Below, piece by piece: positions 25,507 through 35,949 of a DNA stretch of 64,000 nt. The DNA is from Ptiloglossa arizonensis (Eukaryota; Arthropoda; Insecta; Hymenoptera; Colletidae), in assembly GCF_051014685.1 (NCBI RefSeq), contig NC_135055.1, positions 17,100,001 through 17,164,000 on the forward strand, given 5' to 3'. The notes under the pieces are model-generated. The model saw nothing but the letters and a program-made list of their open reading frames with translations. It made no database searches and was not told the DNA's origin. Numbering within the stretch: position 1 is the first letter of the stretch; the number at the start of each line of letters is the position of its first letter. Made by a program: the position numbers and the translations under genes.

Positions 25507-26215
25507 GAAAAAAGACCAATTCTGGAAGTAACTTAGACCAGTATTAAGTCAGACACTCCACTCAGCCTTTGTAATCCCATCGATCGACAAAAATTACTCG
25601 ATCCTCATTGTATTCTATTTACTCAGTATACTCAAGTACACGAGTACACGTGACTTGAATACCTACATACAACATATTTCAGGGAGAGAAATGATCAATC
25701 CTAAAAAATTGTCACTCTTCTGGAATTATACAACCCTCGTCCTCCCTAGTGTATATACATATACAAGTACATGAATACTTACGTACTCGAGTACACGGAG
25801 CCTAGTCTACGAAGAGAAAAGACCAATCCTGAAAGTAACTTAGACCAGTATTAAGTCAGACACTCCACTCAGCCTTCGTAATCCCATCGATCGACAAAAA
25901 TTACTCGATTGTATTCTATTTACTCAGTATACTCAAGTACACGAGTACACGTGACTTGAGTACCTACATACAACATATTGCAGGGAGAGAAAAGATCAAT
26001 CCTAAAAAATTGTCACTCTCCTTGAATTATACGACCCTCGTTCTCCCTAGTGTATACTAGGGATACATATACAAGTACATGAATACTTATGTACTCGAGT
26101 ACACGGAGCCTAGTCTACGAAGAGAAAAGACCAATCCTGAAAGTAACTTAGACCAGTATTAAGTCAGACACTCCACTCAGCCTTCGTAATCCCATCGATC
26201 GACAAAAATTACTCT
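25507..26215. repeat. 307-bp tandem repeat, 2.3 copies
   Basis: The 'gaccaat.ctg.aagtaac' phrase starts at 25514, 25821 and 26129, so the unit is 307-308 bp. The two full copies are highly similar. The third stops at about 26214, where it runs into a CT-rich sequence. Each full unit ends in a region of near-palindromic words such as 'tactcgagtac' and 'gagtacacgtgac', the latter holding a CACGTG E-box (25647-25652 and 25948-25953). The unit core resembles sequences at 35.8 and 63.9 kb. Confidence 0.92.
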
Positions 26216-28140
26216 CTCTCATCTTCATATTCTACTTCCTTGTGGTACCCTTCCCTCCCCCTTGCCCGTAAGAACCCTTAATCTTTCTTTCTCCTCGTAA
26301 TAAAGACTTCCAGCAAGCAACGATGAAAGTCCTCACGATGGAAAGCCGATTCACTGGCACCTCGTCGTCCGTGATGCATAATCCGCGCGAATTAATCGCT
26401 CGCGGTAATTAACGGACGACCGTACTCGCTCGTGTTATTATTCTCGGTCTTGGTACACGCGTGTTCGATTACTCGACACGTCAGAAGCGATAAACGGTCG
26501 GTAAACTCTAAAAGAGAGCAACTGGAAATTCGCGGCCGGCGATCGAATGCAATTAATCGTGGGGCGCATCAGCCGGATGAAATCGCATTGCACCAGATTA
26601 GAAAGTAAGTGGATTCTATGGGCACAAAACCCGTGCAATTAATTGCAGCTGATCCCGGATACGCGGCGCACGATTATTATTTAGTTAATCTGATTACCAG
26701 CTCACCGCTCGTTGTAATCAGACGTCGGATATTTTACGAGGTCAACGCGGCCAGACATTTCACCAGCGTGTTTAATTAAATATCCGGCTCTAACGAAGGA
26801 TCGGCATGTCCAATTATCTCTGACAGAACAATCCGAAGATTGTGCGTTCTGATTGAAATCACCGCACCCCCACCGAAACACCCAACCCTCGATTCCCACG
26901 AGCTCTGCGCATCGACTTTGATGGTTATCGATATGTTTATCGCGAAACGGAACCACCGTTTCGTGCCCACGGTGTATCTACCGCTTACGAGCTCGAACCA
27001 GGATGGGACTTGTTTTCGTGCAGCCTGCGCTACGTAATTGATCAGATGTAATTAACCCGTTCGTATCGCGTTTAAACGGCCCGTGCTAGGATTTAAATAC
27101 GGCAGGTGAAAAGTGCGCGGGGGAATTTGTAAAAAAATCGCGGATAATTCAACGACGCGTGTTTCGCGTTGCAATTTTTTATACGGTGTCTTGGGAGCGT
27201 GGACTTGGAACTGACGCGGAGCTTGAAAGAATATTATCCAACAGGTTGACGTAAAAATAGCGTCTCCGTTCCAGACGATCGAGGAATCAATACTGTCATT
27301 TAGGACGAAGGGATAATTTATTTGAAAAATTCACTATTGAATAGTAAATATTTAGCGTTCAAATTTTTTATATCTTGGACTTAAGATTAGTGTGAAGAAT
27401 ATTATCAAATAGGTTAAAGTTAAGCGTAAATATTAGTAATTTCAATGATTCTCTATTCCAGGTAATTGATAGTGTAATTCCGACACTCAAAATGAGAAGA
27501 TTGTTTTAATGAAATTTCTATATCAGGTACAGGAGTTTCGTACCAAGAAAGAATAATTCGTTAGGTAAACATCTGCTGAAAGTTAACGGTCTTTAAACTC
27601 GAGCTTTCCTCGCGAAGATATATATTTTACAAACTAAAGATCAGCTGACATAATAAATTTCAGCTCGGTTAAACACACAGAGGTAACGTTGCCTTCGTTT
27701 TCCTTACGCGATAAACAGTGTACGTAACACGGAGCCGTAGGGCTCTCGTTGTATGTTTATCGCATCGTTTCACACTTATCAACAACCGACACTACATTTC
27801 TCGTCGACATTCCGCAAGCACCGTGTAAATAAAACTTTACTGTCAATGTTCCAACACCTTCGAGGCAGCAGTTCCCTAGCGCGAAGCAGATTCCCTTTAT
27901 CTCCGTCCTTCGAGGATCCTGGTTCTCACTCCCCGACATTTCCACAGGATCGTAACAATCATTCTTTCGCGTCGATAGCGAAACAACGTCGACAAAGGGA
28001 CTCCGTGGTCCTAGCTCGGAGCGCATCGACGACCATTTGTGCCTCGCGAAACAATTTCCAGCGTCCATTTGTTCCGCGCGTAATCCTCCTACGAACAACA
28101 ACCGGCCCGTTCCGTTGTTCGCGCGGAAACGATGATAATT
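26216..28140. other. Unique non-coding sequence rich in TAAT words
   Basis: The 26.35-27.1 kb segment contains many homeodomain-like TAATTA/AATTAA cores in CpG-containing unique sequence, which would fit a regulatory block. No direct evidence of function. The 198-codon frame starting with ATG at 27753 runs into a repeat element after 28143, so it is unlikely to be a gene. Confidence 0.4.
26635..26646. promoter_or_regulatory. GCAATTAATTGC palindrome, homeodomain-type
   Basis: Perfect 12-bp palindrome with two overlapping TAAT-type cores (ATTA on both strands). This arrangement is typical of sites bound by paired homeodomains. Single sites of this kind arise easily by chance, so function is speculative. 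Confidence 0.25.
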
Positions 28141-28142
28141 CT

Positions 28143-28372
28143 AAAGGTTTCCATGGTGTGCAAAAAAATGAAGAATCCTCAGATCCGATGAACGAATGTA
28201 TTCACGGATTTGAATACGTCGAATACTCGTTCATAGATAGCATCGAAGAGAAAACGATTTTGTTTCGCGTCGAAGAGAAAATATTTCGGAGAATTTACCT
28301 TTTCAAACGAAAAACACGAAAGAATGAAATTAACACCAACGAGTATTAATCAATGTTTATTAGTAAATTGTA
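28143..28372 (+). repeat. Dispersed element, copy A (about 230 bp)
   Basis: Starts with 'aggtttccatggtg', then 'agatccgatgaacga', 'tttcgcgtcgaagagaaaa' and 'gaatgaaattaac', and ends 'tttattagtaaattg'. The same phrases in the same order occur at 38511-38735, and partly at 28400-28545 and 37823-38368. No coding capacity, target-site duplication or terminal repeat was seen, so the class is unknown. Confidence 0.7.
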
Positions 28373-28399
28373 ATAATATTATTCCACGATCTGCACAAA

Positions 28400-28545
28400 A
28401 GTTTCTACAGTGTACAAAAAATTTGAGTGTACATCAGATCGGACAAACAAGAGGATTTGAATATCTACGTTAGCTTTTCTTTTTCGAGCAATACGAAACA
28501 ACGAAATAAACTGAATCGATATTGACGATTATTAATAAATTGGAA
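28400..28545 (+). repeat. Dispersed element, copy B (shortened)
   Basis: Begins 'agtttctacagtgtacaaaaa', then 'cagatcggacaaacaagaggattt', and ends with 'gaaataaactgaatcgatattg' and 'attaataaattgg'. It matches the beginning and end of copy A but is shorter in the middle. It lies about 30 bp after copy A, so the two are tandem. Confidence 0.6.
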
Positions 28546-28624
28546 TATTCTTCTTCTTTACGAACAACTGTTTCTTACAACGACGTCAGTTTCAAGGAGG
28601 TCTACCTGTCGAAACACCCACTAG

Positions 28625-28710
28625 TTTCCAAATGTTTCCTCGCTCCGAAGACACTCCGGAACATTTGTGTCAGATTCGACGAACAAGAGGACACGAACGT
28701 TGTTCCGTCT
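28625..28710 (+). repeat. Dispersed element, copy C (partial)
   Basis: Carries 'gtttccaaatg' and 'cagattcgacgaacaagagga', matching the 5' part of copies A and B. The 3' part is not recognisable. Weakest member of the group. Confidence 0.4.
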
Positions 28711-29084
28711 AATTTTCGTCCACGGATCAAAGAACAACAACAACGGGCCAGTTTTGAAGTTGGCGTGGAAACGTTGACAATTCCTTGGGTGGACATCGTT
28801 GTTCGTCGCGGAGACGATGCCACACGGGTATTCGATAATGGGGAATCATCAGCGACCGTGCGAGGATGCACGCTGACAACGCCAAGCGCACCAACGGGGG
28901 GATGCAGGAGGGTTCGTTAACTGAGTTCCAATTAATTGACAGAGGGTGGCGGTGAATTTGCCAATGGCGGAAGACGGAGGGACAGCTGGCCGGATAATTG
29001 GAATTGGACGAGCGTTTCGGGTGACCTCGGCGAACCCATTCCTCCGGAAGAATTGGGAGGGTTGTAGAAGGTGGGTTACCATGG
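28711..29084. other. Non-coding sequence
   Basis: No gene supported. GC-richer sequence leading into the degenerate repeat that surrounds the large array. Confidence 0.35.
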
Positions 29085-29650
29085 GTGTGTTGACTTTCGG
29101 GAATTAATGAGGCCAAGAGGTGAGAATCTACGGGGAAAGGGAAAATACACGAGAGATCGTAGTTGGTGGTGTTGAGTACTCCGGGTGTGTTGACGTTTAG
29201 GAATTAATATGAAGATCAAAATGGGAAAAGAGAAAAGTGGGATAAAGGTTAGTGTTCAAGGAGAGTCGAGATCATTTCTGACGACGTTTGAGAAGGCAGT
29301 GGATCATCTTGGGTGTTGAGATCTAGAATTTAATAGGGACGTGTGCAAACGGTGACGTAGAAAAGTAACCTGGGTGTGTTGACGATTAGGTATTAATATG
29401 GATGCGTAAATGAAAAAATACTGGGCCATCTAGGGTATTGTAATTAATATGGACATATTCAAACGATGAAGAGAAAAATAAGAAATAATCTAGAAACATT
29501 TGGGATTGGATCAGCGTTTGAGGCGGTCTGAAAGAGGAGTCCATTTCAATGGAGAGCAGCTGGTGAATACCTCGAGTGTTGGAATTCGGGAATTAATATG
29601 GACAAGTGGTGAAAATGGAAAAAGGAGGAACGAAGATAGAGATCACCGTT
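29085..29650 (+). repeat. Degenerate repeat flanking the ETS-motif array, left
   Basis: The phrase 'gggtgtgttgac...aggaattaatatgga' or a close variant recurs near 29083, 29183, 29310, 29371, 29431 and 29571. Each is usually followed by an A/G-rich stretch. Units are 60-140 bp and strongly diverged. The same phrase family resumes after 34085, so the large array sits inside this older repeat. Confidence 0.7.
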
Positions 29651-29660
29651 GAAGCTGTCT

Positions 29661-32600
29661 AAGCTTCCGGTTGGTACCGGAAGTCTTCCGGCTAGTACCG
29701 GAAGTCCTCAACTTCCGGTTGGAACCGGAAGTCCCCTGGCACCGGAAGTCCCCTGGCACCGGAAGTCCCCTGGTACCGGAAGTCCTCAACTTCCGGTTGG
29801 AACCGGAAGTCCCCTGGTACCGGAAGTCCTCAACTTCCGGTTCGAACCGGAAGTCCCCTGGTACCGGAAGTCCTCAACTTCCGGTTGGAACCGGAAGTCC
29901 CCTGGAACCGGAAGTCCTCAACTTCCGGTTGGTACCGGAAGTCTTCGTGCTGGTACCGGAAGTCCTCAACTTCCGGTTGGAACCGGAAGTCCCCTGGTAC
30001 CGGAAGTCCTCAACTTCCGGTTGGAACCGGAAGTCCCCTGGTACCGGAAGTCCTCAACTTCCGGTTGGAACCGGAAGTCCCCTGGTACCGGAAGTCCTCA
30101 ACTTCCGGTTGGAACCGGAAGTCCCCTGGTACCGGAAGTCCTCAACTTCCGGTTGGAACCGGAAGTTCCCTGGTACCGGAAGTCCCCTGGAACCGGAAGT
30201 CCTCAACTTCCGGTTGGAACCGGAAGTCCCCTGGTACCGGAAGTCCTCAACTTCCGGTTGGAACCGGAAGTTCCCTGGTACCGGAAGTCCCCTGGTACCG
30301 GAAGTCCTCAACTTCCGGTTGGAACCGGAAGTCTTCGTGCTGGTACCGGAAGTCCTCAACTTCCGGTTGGAACCGGAAGTCTTCGTGCTGGTACCGGAAG
30401 TCCTCAACTTCCGGTTGGAACCGGAAGTCCCCTGGTACCGGAAGTCCTCAACTTCCGGTTGGAACCGGAAGTCCCCTGGTACCGGAAGTCCCCTGGAACC
30501 GGAAGTCCTCAACTTCCGGTTGGAACCGGAAGTCCCCTGGTACCGGAAGTCCCCTGGTACCGGAAGTCCCCTGGAACCGGAAGTCCTCAACTTCCGGTTG
30601 GAACCGGAAGTCCCCTGGTACCGGAAGTCCCCTGGTACCGGAAGTCCTCAACTTCCGGTTGGAACCGGAAGTCCCCTGGTACCGGAAGTCCTCAACTTCC
30701 GGTTGGAACCGGAAGTCTTCGTGCTGGTACCGGAAGTCCTCAACTTCCGGTTGGAACCGGAAGTCGCCTGGTACCGGAAGTCCTCAACTTCCGGTTGGAA
30801 CCGGAAGTCCCCTGGTACCGGAAGTCCCCTGGGACCGGAAGTCCTCAACTTCCGGTTGGAACCGGAAGTTCCCTGGTACCGGAAGTCCCCTGGAACCGGA
30901 AGTCCCCTGGAACCGGAAGTCCCCTGGAACCGGAAGTCCCCTGGTACCGGAAGTCCTCAACTTCCGGTTGGAACCGGAAGTCGCCTGGTACCGGAAGTCC
31001 TCAACTTCCGGTTGGAACCGGAAGTCCCCTGGTACCGGAAGTCCTCAACTTCCGGTTGGAACCGGAAGTCCCCTGGTACCGGAAGTCCTCAACTTCCGGT
31101 TGGAACCGGAAGTCCCCTGGTACCGGAAGTCCTCAACTTCCGGTTGGAACCGGAAGTCCCCTGGTACCGGAAGTCCCCTGGTACCGGAAGTCCTCAACTT
31201 CCGGTTGGAACCGGAAGTTCCCTGGTACCGGAAGTCCCCTGGTACCGGAAGTCCTCAACTTCCGGTTGGAACCGGAAGTCCCCTGGTACCGGAAGTCCTC
31301 AACTTCCGGTTGGAACCGGAAGTCCCCTGGTACCGGAAGTCCCCTGGTACCGGAAGTCCTCAACTTCCGGTTGGAACCGGAAGTCCCCTGGTACCGGAAG
31401 TCCCCTGGTACCGGAAGTCCCCTGGTACCGGAAGTCCTCTGGTACCGGAAGTCCCCTGGTACCGGAAGTCCTCAACTTCCGGTTGGAACCGGAAGTCCCC
31501 TGGTACCGGAAGTCCTCAACTTCCGGTTGGAACCGGAAGTTCCCTGGTACCGGAAGTCCCCTGGTACCGGAAGTCCTCAACTTCCGGTTGGAACCGGAAG
31601 TCTTCGTGCTGGTACCGGAAGTCCTCAACTTCCGGTTGGAACCGGAAGTCTTCGTGCTGGTACCGGAAGTCCTCAACTTCCGGTTGGAACCGGAAGTCCC
31701 CTGGTACCGGAAGTCCTCAACTTCCGGTTGGAACCGGAAGTCCCCTGGTACCGGAAGTCCCCTGGAACCGGAAGTCCTCAACTTCCGGTTGGAACCGGAA
31801 GTCCCCTGGTACCGGAAGTCCTCAACTTCCGGTTGGAACCGGAAGTCCCCTGGTACCGGAAGTCCTCAACTTCCGGTTGGAACCGGAAGTCCCCTGGTAC
31901 CGGAAGTCCCCTGGTACCGGAAGTCCTCAACTTCCGGTTGGAACCGGAAGTCCCCTGGTACCGGAAGTCCTCAACTTCCGGTTGGAACCGGAAGTCCCCT
32001 GGTACCGGAAGTCCCCTGGTACCGGAAGTCCCCTGGTACCGGAAGTCCTCAACTTCCGGTTGGAACCGGAAGTCCCCTGGTACCGGAAGTCCTCAACTTC
32101 CGGTTGGAACCGGAAGTCCCCTGGTACCGGAAGTCCCCTGGTACCGGAAGTCCTCAACTTCCGGTTGGAACCGGAAGTCCCCTGGTACCGGAAGTCCCCT
32201 GGTACCGGAAGTCCCCTGGTACCGGAAGTCCTCTGGTACCGGAAGTCCCCTGGTACCGGAAGTCCTCAACTTCCGGTTGGAACCGGAAGTCTTCGTGCTG
32301 GTACCGGAAGTCCTCAACTTCCGGTTGGAACCGGAAGTTCCCTGGTACCGGAAGTCCCCTGGAACCGGAAGTCCTCAACTTCCGGTTGGAACCGGAAGTC
32401 CCCTGGTACCGGAAGTCCTCAACTTCCGGTTGGAACCGGAAGTCCCCTGGTACCGGAAGTCCTCAACTTCCGGTTGGAACCGGAAGTCTTCGTGCTGGTA
32501 CCGGAAGTCCTCAACTTCCGGTTGGAACCGGAAGTTCCCTGGTACCGGAAGTCCCCTGGAACCGGAAGTCCTCAACTTCCGGTTGGAACCGGAAGTCCCC

Positions 32601-34064
32601 TGGTACCGGAAGTCCCCTGGTACCGGAAGTCCTCAACTTCCGGTTGGAACCGGAAGTCCCCTGGTACCGGAAGTCCTCAACTTCCGGTTGGAACCGGAAG
32701 TCCCCTGGTACCGGAAGTCCCCTGGTACCGGAAGTCCTCAACTTCCGGTTGGAACCGGAAGTCGCCTGGTACCGGAAGTCCTCAACTTCCGGTTGGAACC
32801 GGAAGTTCCCTGGTACCGGAAGTCCCCTGGTACCGGAAGTCCTCAACTTCCGGTTGGAACCGGAAGTCGCCTGGTACCGGAAGTCCTCAACTTCCGGTTG
32901 GAACCGGAAGTTCCCTGGTACCGGAAGTCCCCTGGAACCGGAAGTCCCCTGGTACCGGAAGTCCTCAACTTCCGGTTGGAACCGGAAGTCCCCTGGTACC
33001 GGAAGTCCCCTGGTACCGGAAGTCCTCAACTTCCGGTTGGAACCGGAAGTCGCCTGGTACCGGAAGTCCTCAACTTCCGGTTGGAACCGGAAGTCCCCTG
33101 GTACCGGAAGTCCTCAACTTCCGGTTGGAACCGGAAGTCCCCTGGTACCGGAAGTCCTCAACTTCCGGTTGGAACCGGAAGTCCCCTGGTACCGGAAGTC
33201 CCCTGGTACCGGAAGTCCTCAACTTCCGGTTGGAACCGGAAGTTCCCTGGTACCGGAAGTCCCCTGGTACCGGAAGTCCTCAACTTCCGGTTGGAACCGG
33301 AAGTTCCCTGGTACCGGAAGTCCCCTGGAACCGGAAGTCCTCAACTTCCGGTTGGAACCGGAAGTCCCCTGGTACCGGAAGTCCCCTGGTACCGGAAGTC
33401 ATCAACTTCCGGTTGGAACCGGAAGTCCCCTGGTACCGGAAGTCCTCAACTTCCGGTTGGAACCGGAAGTCCCCTGGTACCGGAAGTCCTCAACTTCCGG
33501 TTGGAACCGGAAGTCTTCGTGCTGGTACCGGAAGTCCTCAACTTCCGGTTGGAACCGGAAGTCTTCGTGCTGGTACCGGAAGTCCTCAACTTCCGGTTGG
33601 AACCGGAAGTCCCCTGGTACCGGAAGTCCCCTGGTACCGGAAGTCCCCTGGAACCGGAAGTCCTCAACTTCCGGTTGGAACCGGAAGTCCCCTGGAACCG
33701 GAAGTCCTCAACTTCCGGTTGGAACCGGAAGTCGCCTGGTACCGGAAGTCCTCAACTTCCGGTTGGAACCGGAAGTCCCCTGGTACCGGAAGTCCTCAAC
33801 TTCCGGTTGGAACCGGAAGTCCCCTGGTACCGGAAGTCCTCAACTTCCGGTTGGAACCGGAAGTCCCCTGGTACCGGAAGTCCTCAACTTCCGGTTGGAA
33901 CCGGAAGTCCCCTGGTACCGGAAGTCCCCTGGTACCGGAAGTCCTCAACTTCCGGTTGGAACCGGAAGTTCCCTGGTACCGGAAGTCCCCTGGAACCGGA
34001 AGTCCTCAACTTCCGGTTGGAACCGGAAGTCCCCTGGTACCGGAAGTCCTCAGCTTCCGATTGG
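29661..34064 (+). repeat. 4.4-kb GC-rich minisatellite made of ETS-type motifs
   Basis: Built from three unit types that all begin CCGGAAGT. The short unit is 17 bp (CCGGAAGTCCCCTGGTA), the long unit 27 bp and the medium unit 21 bp (CCGGAAGTCTTCGTGCTGG plus TA). The long unit consists of CCGGAAGTCCTCA followed by CTTCCGGTTGGAA, and with the next unit it forms a palindrome with 10-bp arms AACCGGAAGT around a GG spacer. By eye I counted about 80 long and 10 medium units; the remaining length implies about 120 short ones. Short-unit variants include TTCCC, TCGCC and TCCTC in place of TCCCC, and TA or AA at the end. Outermost units (29661-29700 and 34050-34064) are the most diverged. GC is about 60 percent against AT-rich flanks. 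No unit contains ATG or a plus-frame stop, so all three plus frames stay open for more than 1390 codons; this is a by-product of the repeat and not evidence of a gene. Confidence 0.98.
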
Positions 34065-34084
34065 TTGTTATCAAAGAATAAGAA

Positions 34085-34460
34085 AATTACTGGTTATCTT
34101 AGTCGTTGGCTTTTAGACATAAATATGGACCAGCGTCGAAGACGGGAGAAGAAACGAATATGAAAAATAATCTGCAAACGTTCGAGGCTAAGAAAGTTCG
34201 TGTCTAGCGACAAATCGGGGTAGCCTTGGGTGTCCACTGTCAGGAAATACTATGAACGGGAGATAAAAAACGTGGAGAAGAAATCCAGAAATTAATACAA
34301 AAAAAAAGTGGCAGACTGTATAAAAGAAATAAAGATTAGAAATAATCTACATTTGGAAGCAAACTCAAGTCCGGGTCTACCGAAGAATAAGAAGAGTTGT
34401 ACTTGGGTGTTGACTCTCAGGAATTAATATGGATAGAAGATAAAACCGGTGGTGAAGAAA
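34085..34460 (+). repeat. Degenerate repeat flanking the ETS-motif array, right
   Basis: Phrases matching the left flank resume here: 'ggcttttagacataaatatggac' at about 34109, 'ttgggtgtccactgtcaggaaata' at about 34226 and 'ttgggtgttgactctcaggaattaatatgga' at about 34403. Each is followed by a 'gaagaaa' A/G-rich stretch. This places the array within, and not beside, the older repeat. Confidence 0.7.
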
Positions 34461-35435
34461 CGAAGGTAATTGGGATCAATATTTGGACCGAGTCCGTTCG
34501 TTTCGAGCAAAGAACGAGGAAAGCTACATTTTTCTTTCTCCATCGAATTAATACAAAGAATCGCTGATGGCACGGAAGAAATGAAGTTAAGATCTGCGAG
34601 CAATTGGAATCGGACCAGCTCCTCGGTTGACCTCGGTAAACCAGTTTTTATGGATGAACGAGAAAAGTGAAAGGCTGTCTTCAGGGTTGAGTTCCGATGG
34701 CACGCCGATAAGTAAAGAATAATTTACGTGCACTGTTCGAGATGGTATGGGAGATCAAAGAAGTTTAGAAAAATCATTCGCAATGTGGATATTGTACGAT
34801 CGTTTCAAATGTCATAAAACGTGGGTCGACCACGTACGAAACGAAACTTTAATTTACCAACACCCTGTGAAAAATTCGAGATATTTCTCTGAGATTGGCA
34901 GAGTTGCACCAAGCAGAAAGACGAAGATAGCTGAGGGGTTCTGAAAAAAGTTTGGGCGATGGTAGCTCGTGTCAGGACGACGCGCTATCGATCATCGTGC
35001 TGTATAATTAGACGTCACCGATGACTATGGCTCCTAATGACTACACACATCCGTTGGTACATCGAGAGAGCGATGCACACGACGTGTCCGGACATCCCAG
35101 GACGAGGGTCGAGACCGAGTCGGAACATTGTTCGCATGGTTGGAAGCGGTTCGAGGGGTGACAAGTCTCGTGCCTTGTGAAATAGTTTCGTAGTTCGTAA
35201 TGAACGGTATAAGGGGGCTGTTTCGTTGCTACGGGAAATTTATCACCATGGTGCTCGATTGTTTTCCCAAACACCGTGACCGTTTTCACAATATCGAGCC
35301 GCGCCGTCTCGCCAAGGTGCTACCACGGTCGAGAGACTATTACAGTTTCCGGAAACGAAGAGTCGAACAGACGGTTGATATTAATAACCAGTGGTGAGCC
35401 AACGAAACAAAGTCGAGGTTCGATTCTCGAGGCGA
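34461..35435. other. Non-coding sequence
   Basis: No gene, RNA or repeat supported. Confidence 0.4.
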
Positions 35436-35439
35436 CGAG

Positions 35440-35850
35440 TTTTCGTATTTGTAATATTTCCAATAAATTTCCGCTTCGCGAATTTTAGTAATCTCAATAC
35501 TTCGATTATGTTCAGATATACTGTGCGAAGCTGGGAAGATGACCTTTGGAAGAAACTGCAAATCGTGTGGTCGTACATCGTTCATAATTTTACCAATAGA
35601 TTTACCCTTCTCAAGATTTAGTAATTTCGATTAACATAATTCTCTATATGTACTGTGCGCACTTGAGAAGTTGACCTCTGAAAGGAATTATTAATCGTAT
35701 TTATACCATCGTTTATACATTTTCCAACAAATCCACACTTCTCGAGGTTCAGTAATCTCGACATTTCGGTTACCATAATTCTTCGTGTGTACTGTACGAA
35801 ATTGAGAAAATGACCTCTGAAAGGAAACGCGTAGTAGTATTGGATCAGAC
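35440..35850. repeat. Three-copy repeat, about 135 bp
   Basis: 'tactgtgcg.a..tg.gaag.tgacct.tg.aag' begins at 35519, 35651 and 35790. Each copy is preceded by 'agtaat.tcga...t.cgatta', and by 'cttctcaagattta' or a variant. The last copy runs directly into a sequence related to the 307-bp repeat. Confidence 0.75.
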
Positions 35851-35945
35851 TCTTTAGTCAGCCTTCGAAGTCACGTAAACAACAATTACTCGCTGTCCAT
35901 ATTCCCCTTACACACGATCCTACGTTCCACTTAATCCAGGAGTCA
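35817..35945 (+). repeat. Dispersed relative of the 307-bp repeat
   Basis: 'ctgaaagg...agtattggatcagact...agtcagccttcg...acaattactcg' aligns in order with 25525-25605. It continues with 'ctgtccatattcccctta' and 'ccacttaatccagga', which align with 63926-63975. Confidence 0.55.
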
Positions 35946-35949
35946 TATT

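Noticed and set aside
27753..28349. 198-codon ATG frame as a gene
   Set aside because: Its last third lies in the dispersed element (copy A), composition changes midway, and no domain is recognisable.
29661..34064. CRISPR array
   Set aside because: There are no unique spacers; all sequence between repeats is itself repeated, and the context is eukaryotic.
29649..34163. Very long open frames (about 1400-1500 codons) in all three plus frames, as repetitive proteins
   Set aside because: They begin at TTG, contain no ATG in the repeat, and are open only because no unit carries a plus-strand stop. All three frames give the same shuffled peptides.
35410..35440. tRNA-like B-box (ggttcgattctcgag)
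   Set aside because: No matching A-box, acceptor stem or anticodon arm at the correct distance.
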